Below are positions 1 through 10,634 of a stretch of 64,000 bases of DNA, piece after piece. Numbering within the stretch: position 1 is the first letter of the stretch; each line of letters starts with the position of its first letter. The notes beneath the pieces were generated by a model, which was given only the letters and a program-made list of their open reading frames with translations, was not told the origin of the DNA and ran no database searches. The position numbers and the translations under genes were made by a program. Source of the DNA: Phycisphaeraceae bacterium (lineage in GTDB: Bacteria > Planctomycetota > Phycisphaerae > Phycisphaerales > UBA1924); contig JACKHA010000012.1 of NCBI GenBank assembly GCA_020639215.1, forward strand, positions 23,854-87,853, read 5' to 3'.

Positions 1-271
1 TGGCCTCGACCGAGGGCGGGCCGTCGTCGAGGGTGATGGCGTCCGGGTTCAGGCTTCGCGGGAGCCAGCGGGGCAGGTTGACGCGGAGCGTGACGGGCGT
101 GCCGGGGGGCAGGGCCTCGTCGAGTTCGAACTGGGCGCCGCCCTCGGCGATGTCGTAGGCGTGTCCCTCGAGGGTGCGATCGGCCCCGGCGATCTTGACC
201 TCCACGCCCGTGTACATGGGCAGGGTGGCGAATCGCTCGTGGCGGCGGCGGTTGGTGGTTGGGGCGAGCAT
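1..271 (-). CDS. PilZ domain protein (3' part beyond window edge)
   Basis: The first 90 codons read without a stop. They carry the two PilZ signatures that bind cyclic di-GMP: an RxxxR box (R9 to R13 in RRRHER) followed about 27 residues later by DIAEGG (D40, A42, G45). The family consensus is D/N-x-S-x-x-G, so the Ser is Ala here. The start ATG at 271 has GGAG about eight bases upstream. PilZ proteins pass cyclic di-GMP levels to motility, exopolysaccharide or envelope machinery; the partner cannot be told from this fragment. The gene runs off the left edge, so length and further domains are unknown. The family call is fairly safe; ligand binding is inferred. Confidence 0.8.
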   Translation of the reverse strand, partial: MLAPTTNRRRHERFATLPMYTGVEVKIAGADRTLEGHAYDIAEGGAQFELDEALPPGTPVTLRVNLPRWLPRSLNPDAITLDDGPPSVEA

Positions 272-461
272 GGGACGGCTCCGTTTGAGAGGGCACGTCC
301 GGTATCGGCGCGGGAGGGGTGCGGCTTCAGCGTTCGGGCGGAAAGAGCGCGTTTGGTGCAGGAACGTGGGAGGCGTCCGATGGTGGCGCGAGATGTGCGC
401 GTGGAGGGAGAACCGCGGGCTGGCGCCGCGCGGCTCGTGTGCGCGTCGGGCGTCGATGGAC

Positions 462-3320
462 TCAGCGGCCGCCGGGGGCGTCGGGGCCGGCGGGCTGGGG
501 TCCCGCGGCGTCACCGCCGCCGGATCCGTCGCCATCGCCCTGGGTTGGGGCGGGCGGGGGCGGCGGTGGCGCGGTGACGTGCTGGAGCAGCTCGTCGGCG
601 GGGGCCGGGATCGCGGCCAGCTGGATGACGTTGTTCTGGCGGGTGTAGTAGCGGGCGAAGGCCTCGCGGACGACCTGGGGGGTCATGTTGCGGTAGCGCT
701 GCGGGCTGGACTGGAACGCGCGCGCGTCGCGCCCCCGAAACGTCGCGACCGAGAGGATGTCCCACCAGCCGGTCGCGGAGCCGACGGAGGTTTCCTGGTC
801 TCGGGCCAGGTCCTCGGCGGCGGCGCCGACCTCTTCGAGCGTGGGGCCGTCGGTGGCGAAACGCTGGAACATCCCGTCGACCGTCTGGCAGTATCGGGCC
901 CAGGCCTCTTCGTCGTGGTCGCCCTGGACCACGTAGTACATGAAGGAGGTGCCGGGGAACTGCTGGAGGAAGTTGATGTTGAACGACCCGCCGCCGGGCA
1001 GGCCCAGGAGGGGGGCCTCGCCGACAAGTCGGGCGTTGAGGATGTTCATCGCGACCTTGAGGGCCTCGGCGTCGGCGTCCTCCTGCTCGCAGACGTAGAA
1101 GCCCTTGACGTAGATGCCGGCCCGAGTGCCCATGGACTGGACCTCGGCGGTGCCGACGTGGGGCAGCGGGTTCAGGACATTTGCCCGGAGCTCGGAGAAC
1201 GTGCTCGTCGAGATCCGCGGGCGATCGGGGAGGCTGGCGACGTAGTACCTGAGGGCGTCGAGGGCCTCCTCGAGGGGGATGTCGCCGGTGATGGCGACCT
1301 CCATCGGAGCCAGGGCGACGCGGCGCGACCAGGCGCGGGTGTCGTCAACGGTCAGGTGCGAGGCCATGTCGGGGGTCGGGGGGCGGACGCGGGCCTCGCC
1401 GGGAACGTACATGGTCTCGTTGAGCAGGTGGGTGAAGGTGTCGCCCAGATCGATCCCCAGGGCGGGCGCGCCCGATTCGACGCCACGGGCGTAAAGCTCG
1501 ACCTGCTCGGCGTTGGGCTCGGAGCGGGTGAGCATGGCGTGGAAGCGCTGCATGTAGGCGTTGAAGAACTGGCGGTTGGTGGGCACGGCGATGCGGTAGT
1601 AGTCGCCCAGGCCGATGGACTGCATGCGGACGGATGAGGGGCGGAGCAGGGCCTGGAGCTTCGCCGACGCCATGTCGGGCAGTTCCATCACCTCCCAGGA
1701 GCGTCCGACGAGTTCGGACAGGCCGCGGGTCGAGGCGTCTTCGAGGAGCTGGCCGCCGGCAAGGCTGGCGGAAAACTCGACGCCGCCGGGCTGGCGGCCC
1801 TGCATCTGGCGGAAGTGGAATCGGACGCCGTTGGAGAGCCAGCCGGACCAGACCTGGGTCTCGGGGTCCTGAGCCATCTCAACGACTTCGCCCGGCGTGG
1901 GGAGAGTCGGGGCCAGGAGCCAGGGGCGGACGAGCTCGAGCGCGGGCTCGGGCATCTGGGCCCAGGCGGCCTGGGCGGCCTGCGCCACGGCCTGTTCCGT
2001 GGGCGCGCCGGGCTGGGCGGGGATGGCCAGGACCATCGCGGACACGCCGGGGTCGATGTAGCGTCCGAAGGCCCACTCGGCGTCGTCGGCGCCGATGTTG
2101 CGGATCTGGGCGAAGAGCAGTTCGAGGCGCTGGGCCGCAGACGGGCCGCCGCGAGACCCGACAAGGGCGTCGGCGAGCGTGGCGGCGGGGCCCGTGGTCT
2201 CGGCTTGCGTCTGGGCTTCGAGCTCGGCGGCCATGGCGATGAGCGACTCGCCGACGTCGGCGGTCTCGATGCCGTGGATGCGGATTCGGTTGGCCTCGGT
2301 GATAGCGGCGGTGAGGACTTCGCTCCAGTTGGCGGCGTCGCCCGTAGCGTGGAAGGCCGTCCAGCGGAGGCCCTCGGGGCCGTCGAGCGTGTCGCAGGTG
2401 GCGGCGGAGAAGGGGACCTTGTCCTTGGTGAGGCGGACCTGGGCGATGTTCTCGAGCACGTCGAGCGCGACGTGGGCGACGAGTTCAGCGCGGATCGCGC
2501 GGACGGAGTCGGCGTTGGCGTTGGGGGCCGCGGAGACGAGGCTGAAGACGGGGGTGGAGATGCCGGGGTCCTCGATGATGATCGGGGCGGCGGGACGGGT
2601 CCACGACGCGGCGGGGGTCGCGGGCGAGGCGGGGCGCGGGACGCGGGCGAGCGAGCCGAAGGCGGCGCGGACCTGGCCCACGAGGGCCTCGGCGTCGCCG
2701 GGGGCGACGACGATGAGCGTGGCGTTGGACGGGACGTACCAGCGTTGGGCGAAGGCCTGGATCGCGTCGGGCGAAAGGGCGCGGACGGCGTCGGGCATGC
2801 CGGCGGCGGGACGGCGCACCGCCCGCGAGGTCGGCATGAGGCGGCGCATCGCCAGCATGTGGACCCGCTGTTCGGCCGGGACGCGGGCGAGCGACTCGGC
2901 GGCGGCGACCTTGGCGGCCGCGAGCGCGTCGGCGCGGATCGCCTGGCCCGTGATGAGCGTCGAGAACGCAGAGAGACGCCCGGCGAGGCCGGAAGCGTCG
3001 GCGAGGTTGAGCGAGACGACCGCGTGGTCGCCGGCGACGCTGGTGCTCGCGTCGGAGCCGACGGCGGCGCGGGCGGCCTGGGCGGCGACGTCGGCGGTGC
3101 CGTACTGGTTCTCGGTCTCGTGGACGAGCCCGGCGTCGACGATGAGGCGGACGGCGGCGCCGCGCGAGGGGTCGTCGATGGGGACGACGAGGTAGCGAAG
3201 GCCGTTGTCGAGGGTGCCGCTGGTGACGCGGGGGTCGGCCTCGAAGCCCTGCGCGACGGCGCGCGGGGCGAGGAGGGCCAGGAGCATCAGGGCGGCAAGA
3301 GCGGCGAACTGGCGAAGCAT
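462..3320 (-). CDS. Secreted M16-family (insulinase-like) protein lacking the zinc motif
   Basis: 952 aa with a clear signal peptide (about residues 1-24, cleavage near AVAQ). It has two M16-type halves (about 30-470 and 490-910) and a Pro/Gly-rich tail. The overall plan is that of PqqL-type periplasmic zinc proteases. After the conserved ENQ-G stretch (residues 70-74), where M16 enzymes have the HxxEH zinc motif, this protein reads GTADVAAQAARA; neither His nor the catalytic Glu is there. It is therefore probably a non-catalytic M16 homologue, comparable in principle to the inactive subunits that pair with active M16 proteins. No active partner is adjacent. GGAG lies about nine bases before the ATG. 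The fold is confident; loss of catalysis follows from the sequence. Confidence 0.85.
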   Translation of the reverse strand: MLRQFAALAALMLLALLAPRAVAQGFEADPRVTSGTLDNGLRYLVVPIDDPSRGAAVRLIVDAGLVHETENQYGTADVAAQAARAAVGSDASTSVAGDHAVVSLNLADASGLAGRLSAFSTLITGQAIRADALAAAKVAAAESLARVPAEQRVHMLAMRRLMPTSRAVRRPAAGMPDAVRALSPDAIQAFAQRWYVPSNATLIVVAPGDAEALVGQVRAAFGSLARVPRPASPATPAASWTRPAAPIIIEDPGISTPVFSLVSAAPNANADSVRAIRAELVAHVALDVLENIAQVRLTKDKVPFSAATCDTLDGPEGLRWTAFHATGDAANWSEVLTAAITEANRIRIHGIETADVGESLIAMAAELEAQTQAETTGPAATLADALVGSRGGPSAAQRLELLFAQIRNIGADDAEWAFGRYIDPGVSAMVLAIPAQPGAPTEQAVAQAAQAAWAQMPEPALELVRPWLLAPTLPTPGEVVEMAQDPETQVWSGWLSNGVRFHFRQMQGRQPGGVEFSASLAGGQLLEDASTRGLSELVGRSWEVMELPDMASAKLQALLRPSSVRMQSIGLGDYYRIAVPTNRQFFNAYMQRFHAMLTRSEPNAEQVELYARGVESGAPALGIDLGDTFTHLLNETMYVPGEARVRPPTPDMASHLTVDDTRAWSRRVALAPMEVAITGDIPLEEALDALRYYVASLPDRPRISTSTFSELRANVLNPLPHVGTAEVQSMGTRAGIYVKGFYVCEQEDADAEALKVAMNILNARLVGEAPLLGLPGGGSFNINFLQQFPGTSFMYYVVQGDHDEEAWARYCQTVDGMFQRFATDGPTLEEVGAAAEDLARDQETSVGSATGWWDILSVATFRGRDARAFQSSPQRYRNMTPQVVREAFARYYTRQNNVIQLAAIPAPADELLQHVTAPPPPPPAPTQGDGDGSGGGDAAGPQPAGPDAPGGR

Positions 3321-3578
3321 GCGCGGGTCTCCGTCATCGCGTCGGGGGCCGGGCGCGGAGCCCGGGCCGGTTGTTGTCGGGACGATCGCCCGCCGGCATG
3401 AGCCGGCCCTTGAAGGCCCACCGAAGCGGGGGACGGGTCGGAATCATTCGCGCGCCACGGGCCGGGTCGAGCCTGGCGCGGCGAAACCCCGCGTGGATAC
3501 CGGTTGGCGGGGTGGTGGTTTCGTAAGGCGATGCAAGGAAGGGGGTTGGACGGGGCGGGCGTGGGTGCGTCGCGGGGA

Positions 3579-3612
3579 CCGGGGCGGGGACGCCCCCGCT
3601 CGCGCGCTGGGG
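3579..3612. repeat. Dispersed GC-rich hairpin repeat, copy 1
   Basis: A 34-base element beginning CCGGGGCGGGGACGCCCC. It matches the element at 44342-44375 (opposite orientation) at 33 of 34 bases. It can fold on CGGGGCG/CGCCCCG. It sits two bases past the stop codon of the DUF1624 gene and may act as its transcription terminator. Confidence 0.7.
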
Positions 3613-3614
3613 GG

Positions 3615-4874
3615 CTAGAGGTAAGTGGTCCACCAGGCGCGGTGTCGGGTGCGGACGCGCTCGTACCGGCGGCACGGCCACCACAAAAAGGCGACGACGG
3701 CGACCCACGCGGCGTATGCCACCCAGAGTTGGGGGGTGTACCCGTCCGGGAACGGGGGGCCGAGCTGCCAGCCGGAGGTAACGCCGAGCAGGGCGAACCA
3801 CAGGATGGCGGAGGAGATGTGGATGAGGGGGATGTGGAGGAGGTAGAAGAACAGGGGGACGCGGCCGAAGGTGCGGAGGTTGTCGGCGATGGGTCCGCGA
3901 TGTCGTTCGAGTGCGACGAGGGCGAGCAGAGCGGGGCCGAGGGTCATGAGGAGGAACTGGAGGGAGGGTGGGTACTTGGTGGTGTTGAGCAGGGCGAGGA
4001 TGGGGTGGTCGGGCGGGTTGGAGTCGATGGGGCTTGGGTCGCCGTAGGTGAGGGCGGCGCGGAGAAGGAGGAACGCGAGGATGCAGGCGGCGCCGAGGGC
4101 GGCGGTCCACTTGAGGCGGGGGGCGGCGGGCATCGTCGCGACCTTGCCGAAGCAATAGCCCAGGGCCATAACGCCCGGCCAGGGGATGAGGGGGTATTGG
4201 ACGAGGATGCCCGGGAGGGTGAACGGGCGTGTTGCGTCTGGGTTGAACGAGACGAAGCCCTGCTCGTGGAGGATCTTCCAGGGGATGGCGAGCCACTGCG
4301 AGGTCTGGGCGAGGTCGGCGGCGGTGATGTGGTCGAGCAGGTTGTGGAGCAAGACGGTGGCGAGGCCGAAGGCGAGGCTGGCTGCCCACGGGAGGCGGAC
4401 GAGGACGGCCATGACGAGCATGGAGAGGCCGAGCGCCCAGATGACCTGCAGGATGACCAGGCCGATGAACACGCCGCCCCATGACGCGCCGATGAGGGTG
4501 AGTTCGAGGAGGATGAGCCAGAGGCCTCGGGTGAGGAGGTAGCGGGAGAGGCTGGGGCCGGCGGGTGGGGGCGGTGCGGGCGTGATCGGAGCGTCGGTGG
4601 TATCTGTCCGGGGCGGGGACGCCCCGGCTCGCTGTTGGTCGCGGGATTGTTTGAGCCAGATGGATGTGCCGGCGAGGAAGACGAAGACCGGGGCGCAGAA
4701 GTGGGTGATCCAGCGGGTGAGGAAGAGGGTTGGCGAGGCCTGGGAGAGGTCTTCGGGGGCGTGCGGGAAGGGGGCGAAGTAGTCGCGGGCGTGGTCGAGG
4801 GCCATGAGGATCATGACCAGCCCGCGGAGCTGGTCGATGGCGTCGAGGCGCGGGCGTGGCGGCGTCTTGGCCAT
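3615..4874 (-). CDS. DUF1624 / heparan-alpha-glucosaminide acetyltransferase-like membrane protein
   Basis: 419 aa polytopic inner-membrane protein with about ten hydrophobic segments. It opens with the family hallmark RLDAIDQLRGLVMILMALDH, followed by CAPVFVFLAGTS in the second helix region. Members resemble the transmembrane acyltransferases that move acetyl groups to extracytoplasmic sugars; the substrate here is unknown. I chose the ATG at 4874 (MAKTPP) over one six codons upstream, because TATCAC lies exactly six bases before it, a spacing repeated at many genes here. A dispersed hairpin repeat (4608-4630) lies inside the coding sequence, in a Pro/Ala-rich loop after the second or third helix. 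The family call is good; the biochemical role is inferred. Confidence 0.85.
   Translation of the reverse strand: MAKTPPRPRLDAIDQLRGLVMILMALDHARDYFAPFPHAPEDLSQASPTLFLTRWITHFCAPVFVFLAGTSIWLKQSRDQQRAGASPPRTDTTDAPITPAPPPPAGPSLSRYLLTRGLWLILLELTLIGASWGGVFIGLVILQVIWALGLSMLVMAVLVRLPWAASLAFGLATVLLHNLLDHITAADLAQTSQWLAIPWKILHEQGFVSFNPDATRPFTLPGILVQYPLIPWPGVMALGYCFGKVATMPAAPRLKWTAALGAACILAFLLLRAALTYGDPSPIDSNPPDHPILALLNTTKYPPSLQFLLMTLGPALLALVALERHRGPIADNLRTFGRVPLFFYLLHIPLIHISSAILWFALLGVTSGWQLGPPFPDGYTPQLWVAYAAWVAVVAFLWWPCRRYERVRTRHRAWWTTYL
4608..4630. repeat. Dispersed GC-rich hairpin repeat, copy 2, inside a coding region
   Basis: The first 25 bases (CCGGGGCGGGGACGCCCCGG and following) are identical to the inverted copy near 44350. 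It is read in frame and encodes a RAGASPP segment in a cytoplasmic or periplasmic loop of the DUF1624 protein, so it looks like a tolerated insertion. Confidence 0.6.
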
Positions 4875-4880
4875 GTAGGT

Positions 4881-4886
4881 GTGATA
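4881..4886 (-). promoter_or_regulatory. Putative -10 (TATCAC) of DUF1624 gene, leaderless type
   Basis: TATCAC on the minus strand, six bases before the ATG at 4874, with no Shine-Dalgarno between. The spacing would place transcription start at or next to the A of ATG. Confidence 0.45.
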
Positions 4887-4925
4887 CCACATCGCGACGG
4901 GCGGCGGTGCGTCGGGAGGGGCGGG

Positions 4926-5495
4926 CTATTGCGACGGGCTTGCGGCGAGGATGCGGTCGGCGGCGGCGGCGAGATCGAAGGCGGCGGAAACGAGCAGCAG
5001 GTTCGAGTCGGGGACGCCGGCGCGGCGGCCTGATTCCAGGTCGCGGGGTTTGTCGCCGATGGCCCACGAGCGGGGAAGGTCGATGTCGAAGGCGGCGGCG
5101 GCGGCCAGGAGCATGCCGGGGGCGGGCTTGCGCCAAGTGTGCTCGCGGGTGAACGCGGGGACGCGGCCGATGGGGTGGAAGGGGCAGTAGTAGATGGCGG
5201 CGAGGAGGCCGCGGCGCTGGTCGTCGACGAAGAGGCGGCGCATGGCGTCGTTGGTGGCCTCGACCTGGTCGATGGTTCCGTGGCCACGGGCGACGAGGCC
5301 CTGGTTGCTCACGACGATGAGTGCGAAGCCGGCGCGGGCGAGGCGTCGGCAGGCCTCGATGGCGCCGGGGAGGGGGCGGACCCAGGCGGGGTCGCAGAGG
5401 TCGCCGTGGTGGCGTGCGGCGAAGGCCTCGGGGGGGAGGGAACCGTTCTCGATGAGGGTGTCGTCGCGGTCCAGGAAGATCGCGGGGCGGGGCAT
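4926..5495 (-). CDS. GmhB-like HAD phosphatase (heptose bisphosphate / histidinol-phosphate phosphatase family)
   Basis: 189 aa HAD hydrolase with the DxDxT nucleophile motif (FLDRDDT, residues 7-13), VSNQG, and RKPAPGM plus AIGDKPRDLESG near the end. The family removes the 7-phosphate from D-glycero-D-manno-heptose 1,7-bisphosphate in ADP-heptose synthesis. That fits the hldE genes later in the window. The zinc loop departs from E. coli GmhB: YYCPFHP keeps Cys and one His, but the later CxC reads HTW, so metal binding may differ. The ATG at 5495 was preferred to an upstream extension because HAD homology starts immediately, and TACCCT lies five bases before it. The family is confident; exact substrate less so. 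Confidence 0.8.
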   Translation of the reverse strand: MPRPAIFLDRDDTLIENGSLPPEAFAARHHGDLCDPAWVRPLPGAIEACRRLARAGFALIVVSNQGLVARGHGTIDQVEATNDAMRRLFVDDQRRGLLAAIYYCPFHPIGRVPAFTREHTWRKPAPGMLLAAAAAFDIDLPRSWAIGDKPRDLESGRRAGVPDSNLLLVSAAFDLAAAADRILAASPSQ

Positions 5496-5500
5496 GGTTG

Positions 5501-5506
5501 AGGGTA
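5501..5506 (-). promoter_or_regulatory. Putative -10 (TACCCT) of the GmhB-like gene, leaderless type
   Basis: TACCCT on the minus strand five bases before the ATG at 5495, with no Shine-Dalgarno. Confidence 0.4.
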
Positions 5507-5523
5507 CGGCGTTCTTGCGGCGA

Positions 5524-5680
5524 TCACGTGGGACGCGAAGGGCGCGAAGGGACGCGAAGGGCGGGGGAATGGGGTGTGTGCGCGAAGCGATCGCGGGCGT
5601 CTCGACGCGTTCTGCTCGCTGAGCCTCGGACCGCTCTGGTTTGCGTCGCGTTCCTTCGCGTCCTTCGCGTTCCACGTCGA
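5524..5680. repeat. Foldback repeat with CGCGAAGG-rich arms
   Basis: The left arm (about 5526-5560) repeats ACGCGAAGG units. The right arm (about 5642-5678) is its near-perfect inverted copy, so about 33 bases pair with three or four mismatches around an 80-base loop. It fills the gap between two divergent genes. It resembles the non-coding, foldback, MITE-like repeats found between genes in many large bacterial genomes. A related element lies at 7243-7370. Confidence 0.6.
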
Positions 5681-5714
5681 AGCGGGGGGAGCATCAGGCG
5701 GGGCGGGAGTCGGA

Positions 5715-5720
5715 TACGCT
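5715..5720 (+). promoter_or_regulatory. Putative -10 (TACGCT) of gatA, leaderless type
   Basis: TACGCT ends seven bases before the ATG at 5728. No Shine-Dalgarno is seen between. Confidence 0.4.
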
Positions 5721-5727
5721 GCGTGCG

Positions 5728-7242
5728 ATGGGCAAGGATGCGATGGGACCGGAGTCGGCATCGGCGATCGCCGCGGCGGTGTCGCGGCGGGAGCGGTCGG
5801 CCGAGGAGGTCACGCGGGCGGCGCTGGACGCGATCGCGGCCCGGGACGGCGGTGTGCACGCGTTCTTGCAGACGTTCGAGGACATGGCGCTGCGTCAGGC
5901 GCGCGCGATCGACACGCGGGTGGCCGCGGGGGAGTCGGTCGGGGCGCTCGCCGGGGTGCCGGTGGCGCTCAAGGACAACATCTGTCTGGCGTGGGGTCGG
6001 ACGACGTGCGCGAGCCGCATGCTGGAGGGGTACGAGTCGCCTTTCAACGCAACGGCGGCGGCGCGGCTGATGGCGGCGGGGGCGGTGGTCGTCGGCAAGA
6101 CGAATCTGGACGAGTTCGCGATGGGCTCGTCCACGGAGCGTTCGGCGTTCGGGGCGACGGCGAATCCGTGGGCGTCGGGGCATGTGCCGGGGGGCTCGTC
6201 GGGCGGGTCGGCGGCGGCGGTGGCGGCCGGCATGGTTCCGCTGGCGCTGGGGTCGGATACGGGCGGGTCGATCCGCCAGCCGGCGGGGCTGTGCGGCGTC
6301 GTTGGGCTGAAGCCGACGTACGGGCGGGTGTCGCGGTATGGGCTTGTGGCGTACGCGTCGAGCCTGGATCAGATCGGCCCGCTGACGCGGAGCGTGCGGG
6401 ATGCGGTGGTGGCGCTGGGGGTGATCGCGGGGGTGGACGCGAACGACGCGACCACGTCGGCGCGCGAGGTGCCGGACTTCGTGGGTGAGATCGAAACGCC
6501 GGTCGAGGGGCTGGTGCTGGGCGTGCCGCGCGAGGCACGGGCGACGGGCGTTGACTCGTCGGTGGTGCGGGCGCTGGACGAGGCGGTGAAGGTGTTCCGG
6601 GGGCTTGGGGCGAAGGTGGTGGAGGTGGCTTTGCCGCACGCGGAGCACGCGATCGCGGCGTACTACCTGGTGGCGTGCGCGGAGGCGTCGTCGAACCTGG
6701 CGCGGTTCGACGGGGTGCGGTACGGGCGGCGGGCGGACCTGGGGCCGGGGGACGAGCTGGCGGACCTGTATGCGCGCAGCCGCAGCGAGGGGTTCGGGGA
6801 GGAGGTCAAGCGCCGGATCATGCTGGGTGTGCACGCGCTGTCGAGCGGGTACTACGACCAGTACTACGCGACGGCGATGAAGGCGCGGCGGCTGATCAAG
6901 GGGGACTTCGACGCGGCGTTTGGGGGTGCGGGCGGAGGCGACTCGCCAAGCCCAAAGTGCCACGCGATCCTGATGCCGACGACGCCAACGCCGGCCTTCC
7001 GGGCCGGCGAGCGCCTGGGCGATCCGCTGGCGATGTATCTGGAGGATGTGTTCACGGTGGGGGTGAACCTGGCGGGGCTGCCGGCGATCTCGGTTCCGGC
7101 GGGGATGGCGGAGGTTGATGGGGCCCGCCTGCCGATCGGGATGCAGCTGGTGGGGGCGGCGTTCGACGAGGCGCGGCTGCTGCGGATCGCGCGGATGTTC
7201 GAGGGGGCGACGGGGTGGGATGCGATGACACCCGGCGGGTAG
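5728..7242 (+). CDS. gatA: Aspartyl/glutamyl-tRNA amidotransferase subunit A
   Basis: 504 aa amidase-signature protein. GatA releases ammonia from glutamine and, within the GatCAB complex, amidates misacylated Glu-tRNA(Gln) and Asp-tRNA(Asn). All three catalytic residues of the Ser-cisSer-Lys triad are present: K82 in ALKDN, S157 in GGSSGGS and S181 in DTGGSIRQ. The length is typical. gatB and gatC are not adjacent, so the complex is encoded at separate loci. The start at 5728 is set by GatA homology and by a TACGCT hexamer seven bases upstream; a second ATG five codons later is possible. A foldback repeat lies on each side of the gene. Confidence 0.95.
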   Translation: MGKDAMGPESASAIAAAVSRRERSAEEVTRAALDAIAARDGGVHAFLQTFEDMALRQARAIDTRVAAGESVGALAGVPVALKDNICLAWGRTTCASRMLEGYESPFNATAAARLMAAGAVVVGKTNLDEFAMGSSTERSAFGATANPWASGHVPGGSSGGSAAAVAAGMVPLALGSDTGGSIRQPAGLCGVVGLKPTYGRVSRYGLVAYASSLDQIGPLTRSVRDAVVALGVIAGVDANDATTSAREVPDFVGEIETPVEGLVLGVPREARATGVDSSVVRALDEAVKVFRGLGAKVVEVALPHAEHAIAAYYLVACAEASSNLARFDGVRYGRRADLGPGDELADLYARSRSEGFGEEVKRRIMLGVHALSSGYYDQYYATAMKARRLIKGDFDAAFGGAGGGDSPSPKCHAILMPTTPTPAFRAGERLGDPLAMYLEDVFTVGVNLAGLPAISVPAGMAEVDGARLPIGMQLVGAAFDEARLLRIARMFEGATGWDAMTPGG

Positions 7243-7370
7243 ATGCCGAACGCGGAGGCCGCGAAGGAGCGCGGAGGGCGCGGAGATGAGGCGTGGTTGG
7301 GAGTGGGTGTCGCTCGACGCCACGCCTTGGCTTTCTTCGCGTTCCTCCGCATCCCTCGCGTTCCGCATTT
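7243..7370. repeat. Foldback repeat, relative of the 5524-5680 element
   Basis: The left arm (about 7243-7284), with units such as AACGCGGAGG and CGCGAAGG, pairs imperfectly with the inverted right arm (about 7332-7369, CTTCGCGTTCC and CTCGCGTTCC). It begins directly after the gatA stop and could serve as that gene's 3' structure. Confidence 0.5.
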
Positions 7371-7453
7371 CGAGCGTGCAATCGCCTACGATCGGGGGCT
7401 CCGACGGGAGCGTTTTCCGCCCGCGGGCACCACCCCAAACAGAGACCTCAACC

Positions 7454-9355
<1,902 letters not shown>

Positions 9356-9382
9356 GGCCCCGTGCCGGTTCCCGGTCGCGGC

Positions 9383-10429
9383 TCACCGAGCCGCATCGAG
9401 CAGTTCGCGCGGCGCGGCACCATTGAGCAGGGCGCGGCGGGCATGGGTCGGGGTGAGGCCAAACTCGGCGCGGAACGCGCGGGTGTAGTGGCTCTGGTTG
9501 CAGAACCCGAGGCGCTCGGCGAAGTCGCCGATCGACAGGCCCGGCTCGGCCAGGCGGTCCAGCGAGGCCCGGACGCGGAGCGAGCGGACATAGGCGTGGA
9601 TGGTGTCGCCCGTGTGCTGCTTGAAGAGGCGGCACAGGTGGAACATGGAAACACCGACGGCGGCGGCCACGTCGTCGAGCGTCAGCGGCTTGTCGAGGTT
9701 GCGGGCCAGATAGGCCTTGGCGCCCTCGATCCAGGCGCGGTGGTCGCGGGCGGTGGCGGGGCGGGCGTGCGTGGGTGCGGCCCGCTCGGCGGCGGCGTGG
9801 ATGAGGATGTCGACGATGTTGATGAGGGCCTCGTCGACGAGCAGGTGGTCGACGTCTGGGGCGGGCTGGCGCGGGCGGTCGTCGCGTTGTGCTTCGACGG
9901 CGGGCGGATCGGCCAGGTCGGTCGCGTGGGCGGCGACGTAGCGATAGAGCGCTCGCTGGGCCATGAACACGCCGGGGGCGGCCGGGGCCGAGGGCCAGCG
10001 GATGGGGCGATCGTGCTGGGCCGCGGCGGGATCGTGGGCCGCGACGATCTCGCGGAGGATGTCGGGGCGGATGACGATGAACTCGCAGCGGTCGCCCTCA
10101 TCGGCCAGGCGGCGGCGTCGATACGGCTGGTGCGCGTTGTAGAGCATCGCCTCGTTGGAGGTGGCGACGACGGGCTCGAAGTCGGCCTGGGCGATGGTCA
10201 CCGGGTCGCGCGCGAAGGCGAACGTCGGCATGTCGCCGGTCCGGTTCTCCTCGTTCCAGAGGCTGCTGGTTGGGGGACACCGGAAGGCGCCGATCGCCCC
10301 GACGGAGCCGGCGTAGACGCGTCGGCGGACGGCGTCGCCGCGCTCGAAGATGCTCGGGCGGAGCGGGCCGGCGGTTTCCGCGCGGGCGGCCCGCGCGCGA
10401 GGCGTTGGTTGGTTCCGGAACGAGTTCAT
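9383..10429 (-). CDS. AraC-family transcriptional regulator
   Basis: 348 aa. The N-terminal half is the cupin-like sensing region of a common AraC subfamily (IGAFRCPPT near residue 45, then YNAHQPYRRR and GDRCEFIVI). The C-terminal 100 residues form the double helix-turn-helix: LTLDDVAAAVGVSMFHLCRL and the second helix IGDFAERLGFCNQSHYTRAF. The ATG at 10429 was preferred to one at MPTFAF because residues before the latter still match the family. A TATCAT at 10518-10523 may be the -10, with a leader of about 80 bases. Targets are unknown; it is convergent with typA and divergent from nothing adjacent. Effector not predictable. Confidence 0.9.
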   Translation of the reverse strand: MNSFRNQPTPRARAARAETAGPLRPSIFERGDAVRRRVYAGSVGAIGAFRCPPTSSLWNEENRTGDMPTFAFARDPVTIAQADFEPVVATSNEAMLYNAHQPYRRRRLADEGDRCEFIVIRPDILREIVAAHDPAAAQHDRPIRWPSAPAAPGVFMAQRALYRYVAAHATDLADPPAVEAQRDDRPRQPAPDVDHLLVDEALINIVDILIHAAAERAAPTHARPATARDHRAWIEGAKAYLARNLDKPLTLDDVAAAVGVSMFHLCRLFKQHTGDTIHAYVRSLRVRASLDRLAEPGLSIGDFAERLGFCNQSHYTRAFRAEFGLTPTHARRALLNGAAPRELLDAAR

Positions 10430-10634
10430 GGGTGTCCAGGGGCCGGCGGGGCGTGCCGGGCCGACGGGTCGGCGTCCGGGCGTGCGTCCGGGCGTGCGTC
10501 CGCTCCCGACTCTCCCGATGATACCAAACGAGAGGCCGAATCCACCGCGGCAACAAGCGGGTACCAGCAATACTCCGTTGGATTCGCGTCCAAGGTCCGC
10601 AAACGGCGCGAGGTCTTTCCGCAGGGCGCCGGGC

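Noticed and set aside
1815..3401. Plus-strand open frame of 528 codons opposite the M16 gene
   Set aside because: Shadow: the opposite strand has a signal peptide, M16 homology and a Shine-Dalgarno; this frame is low-complexity Gly/Asp/Arg.
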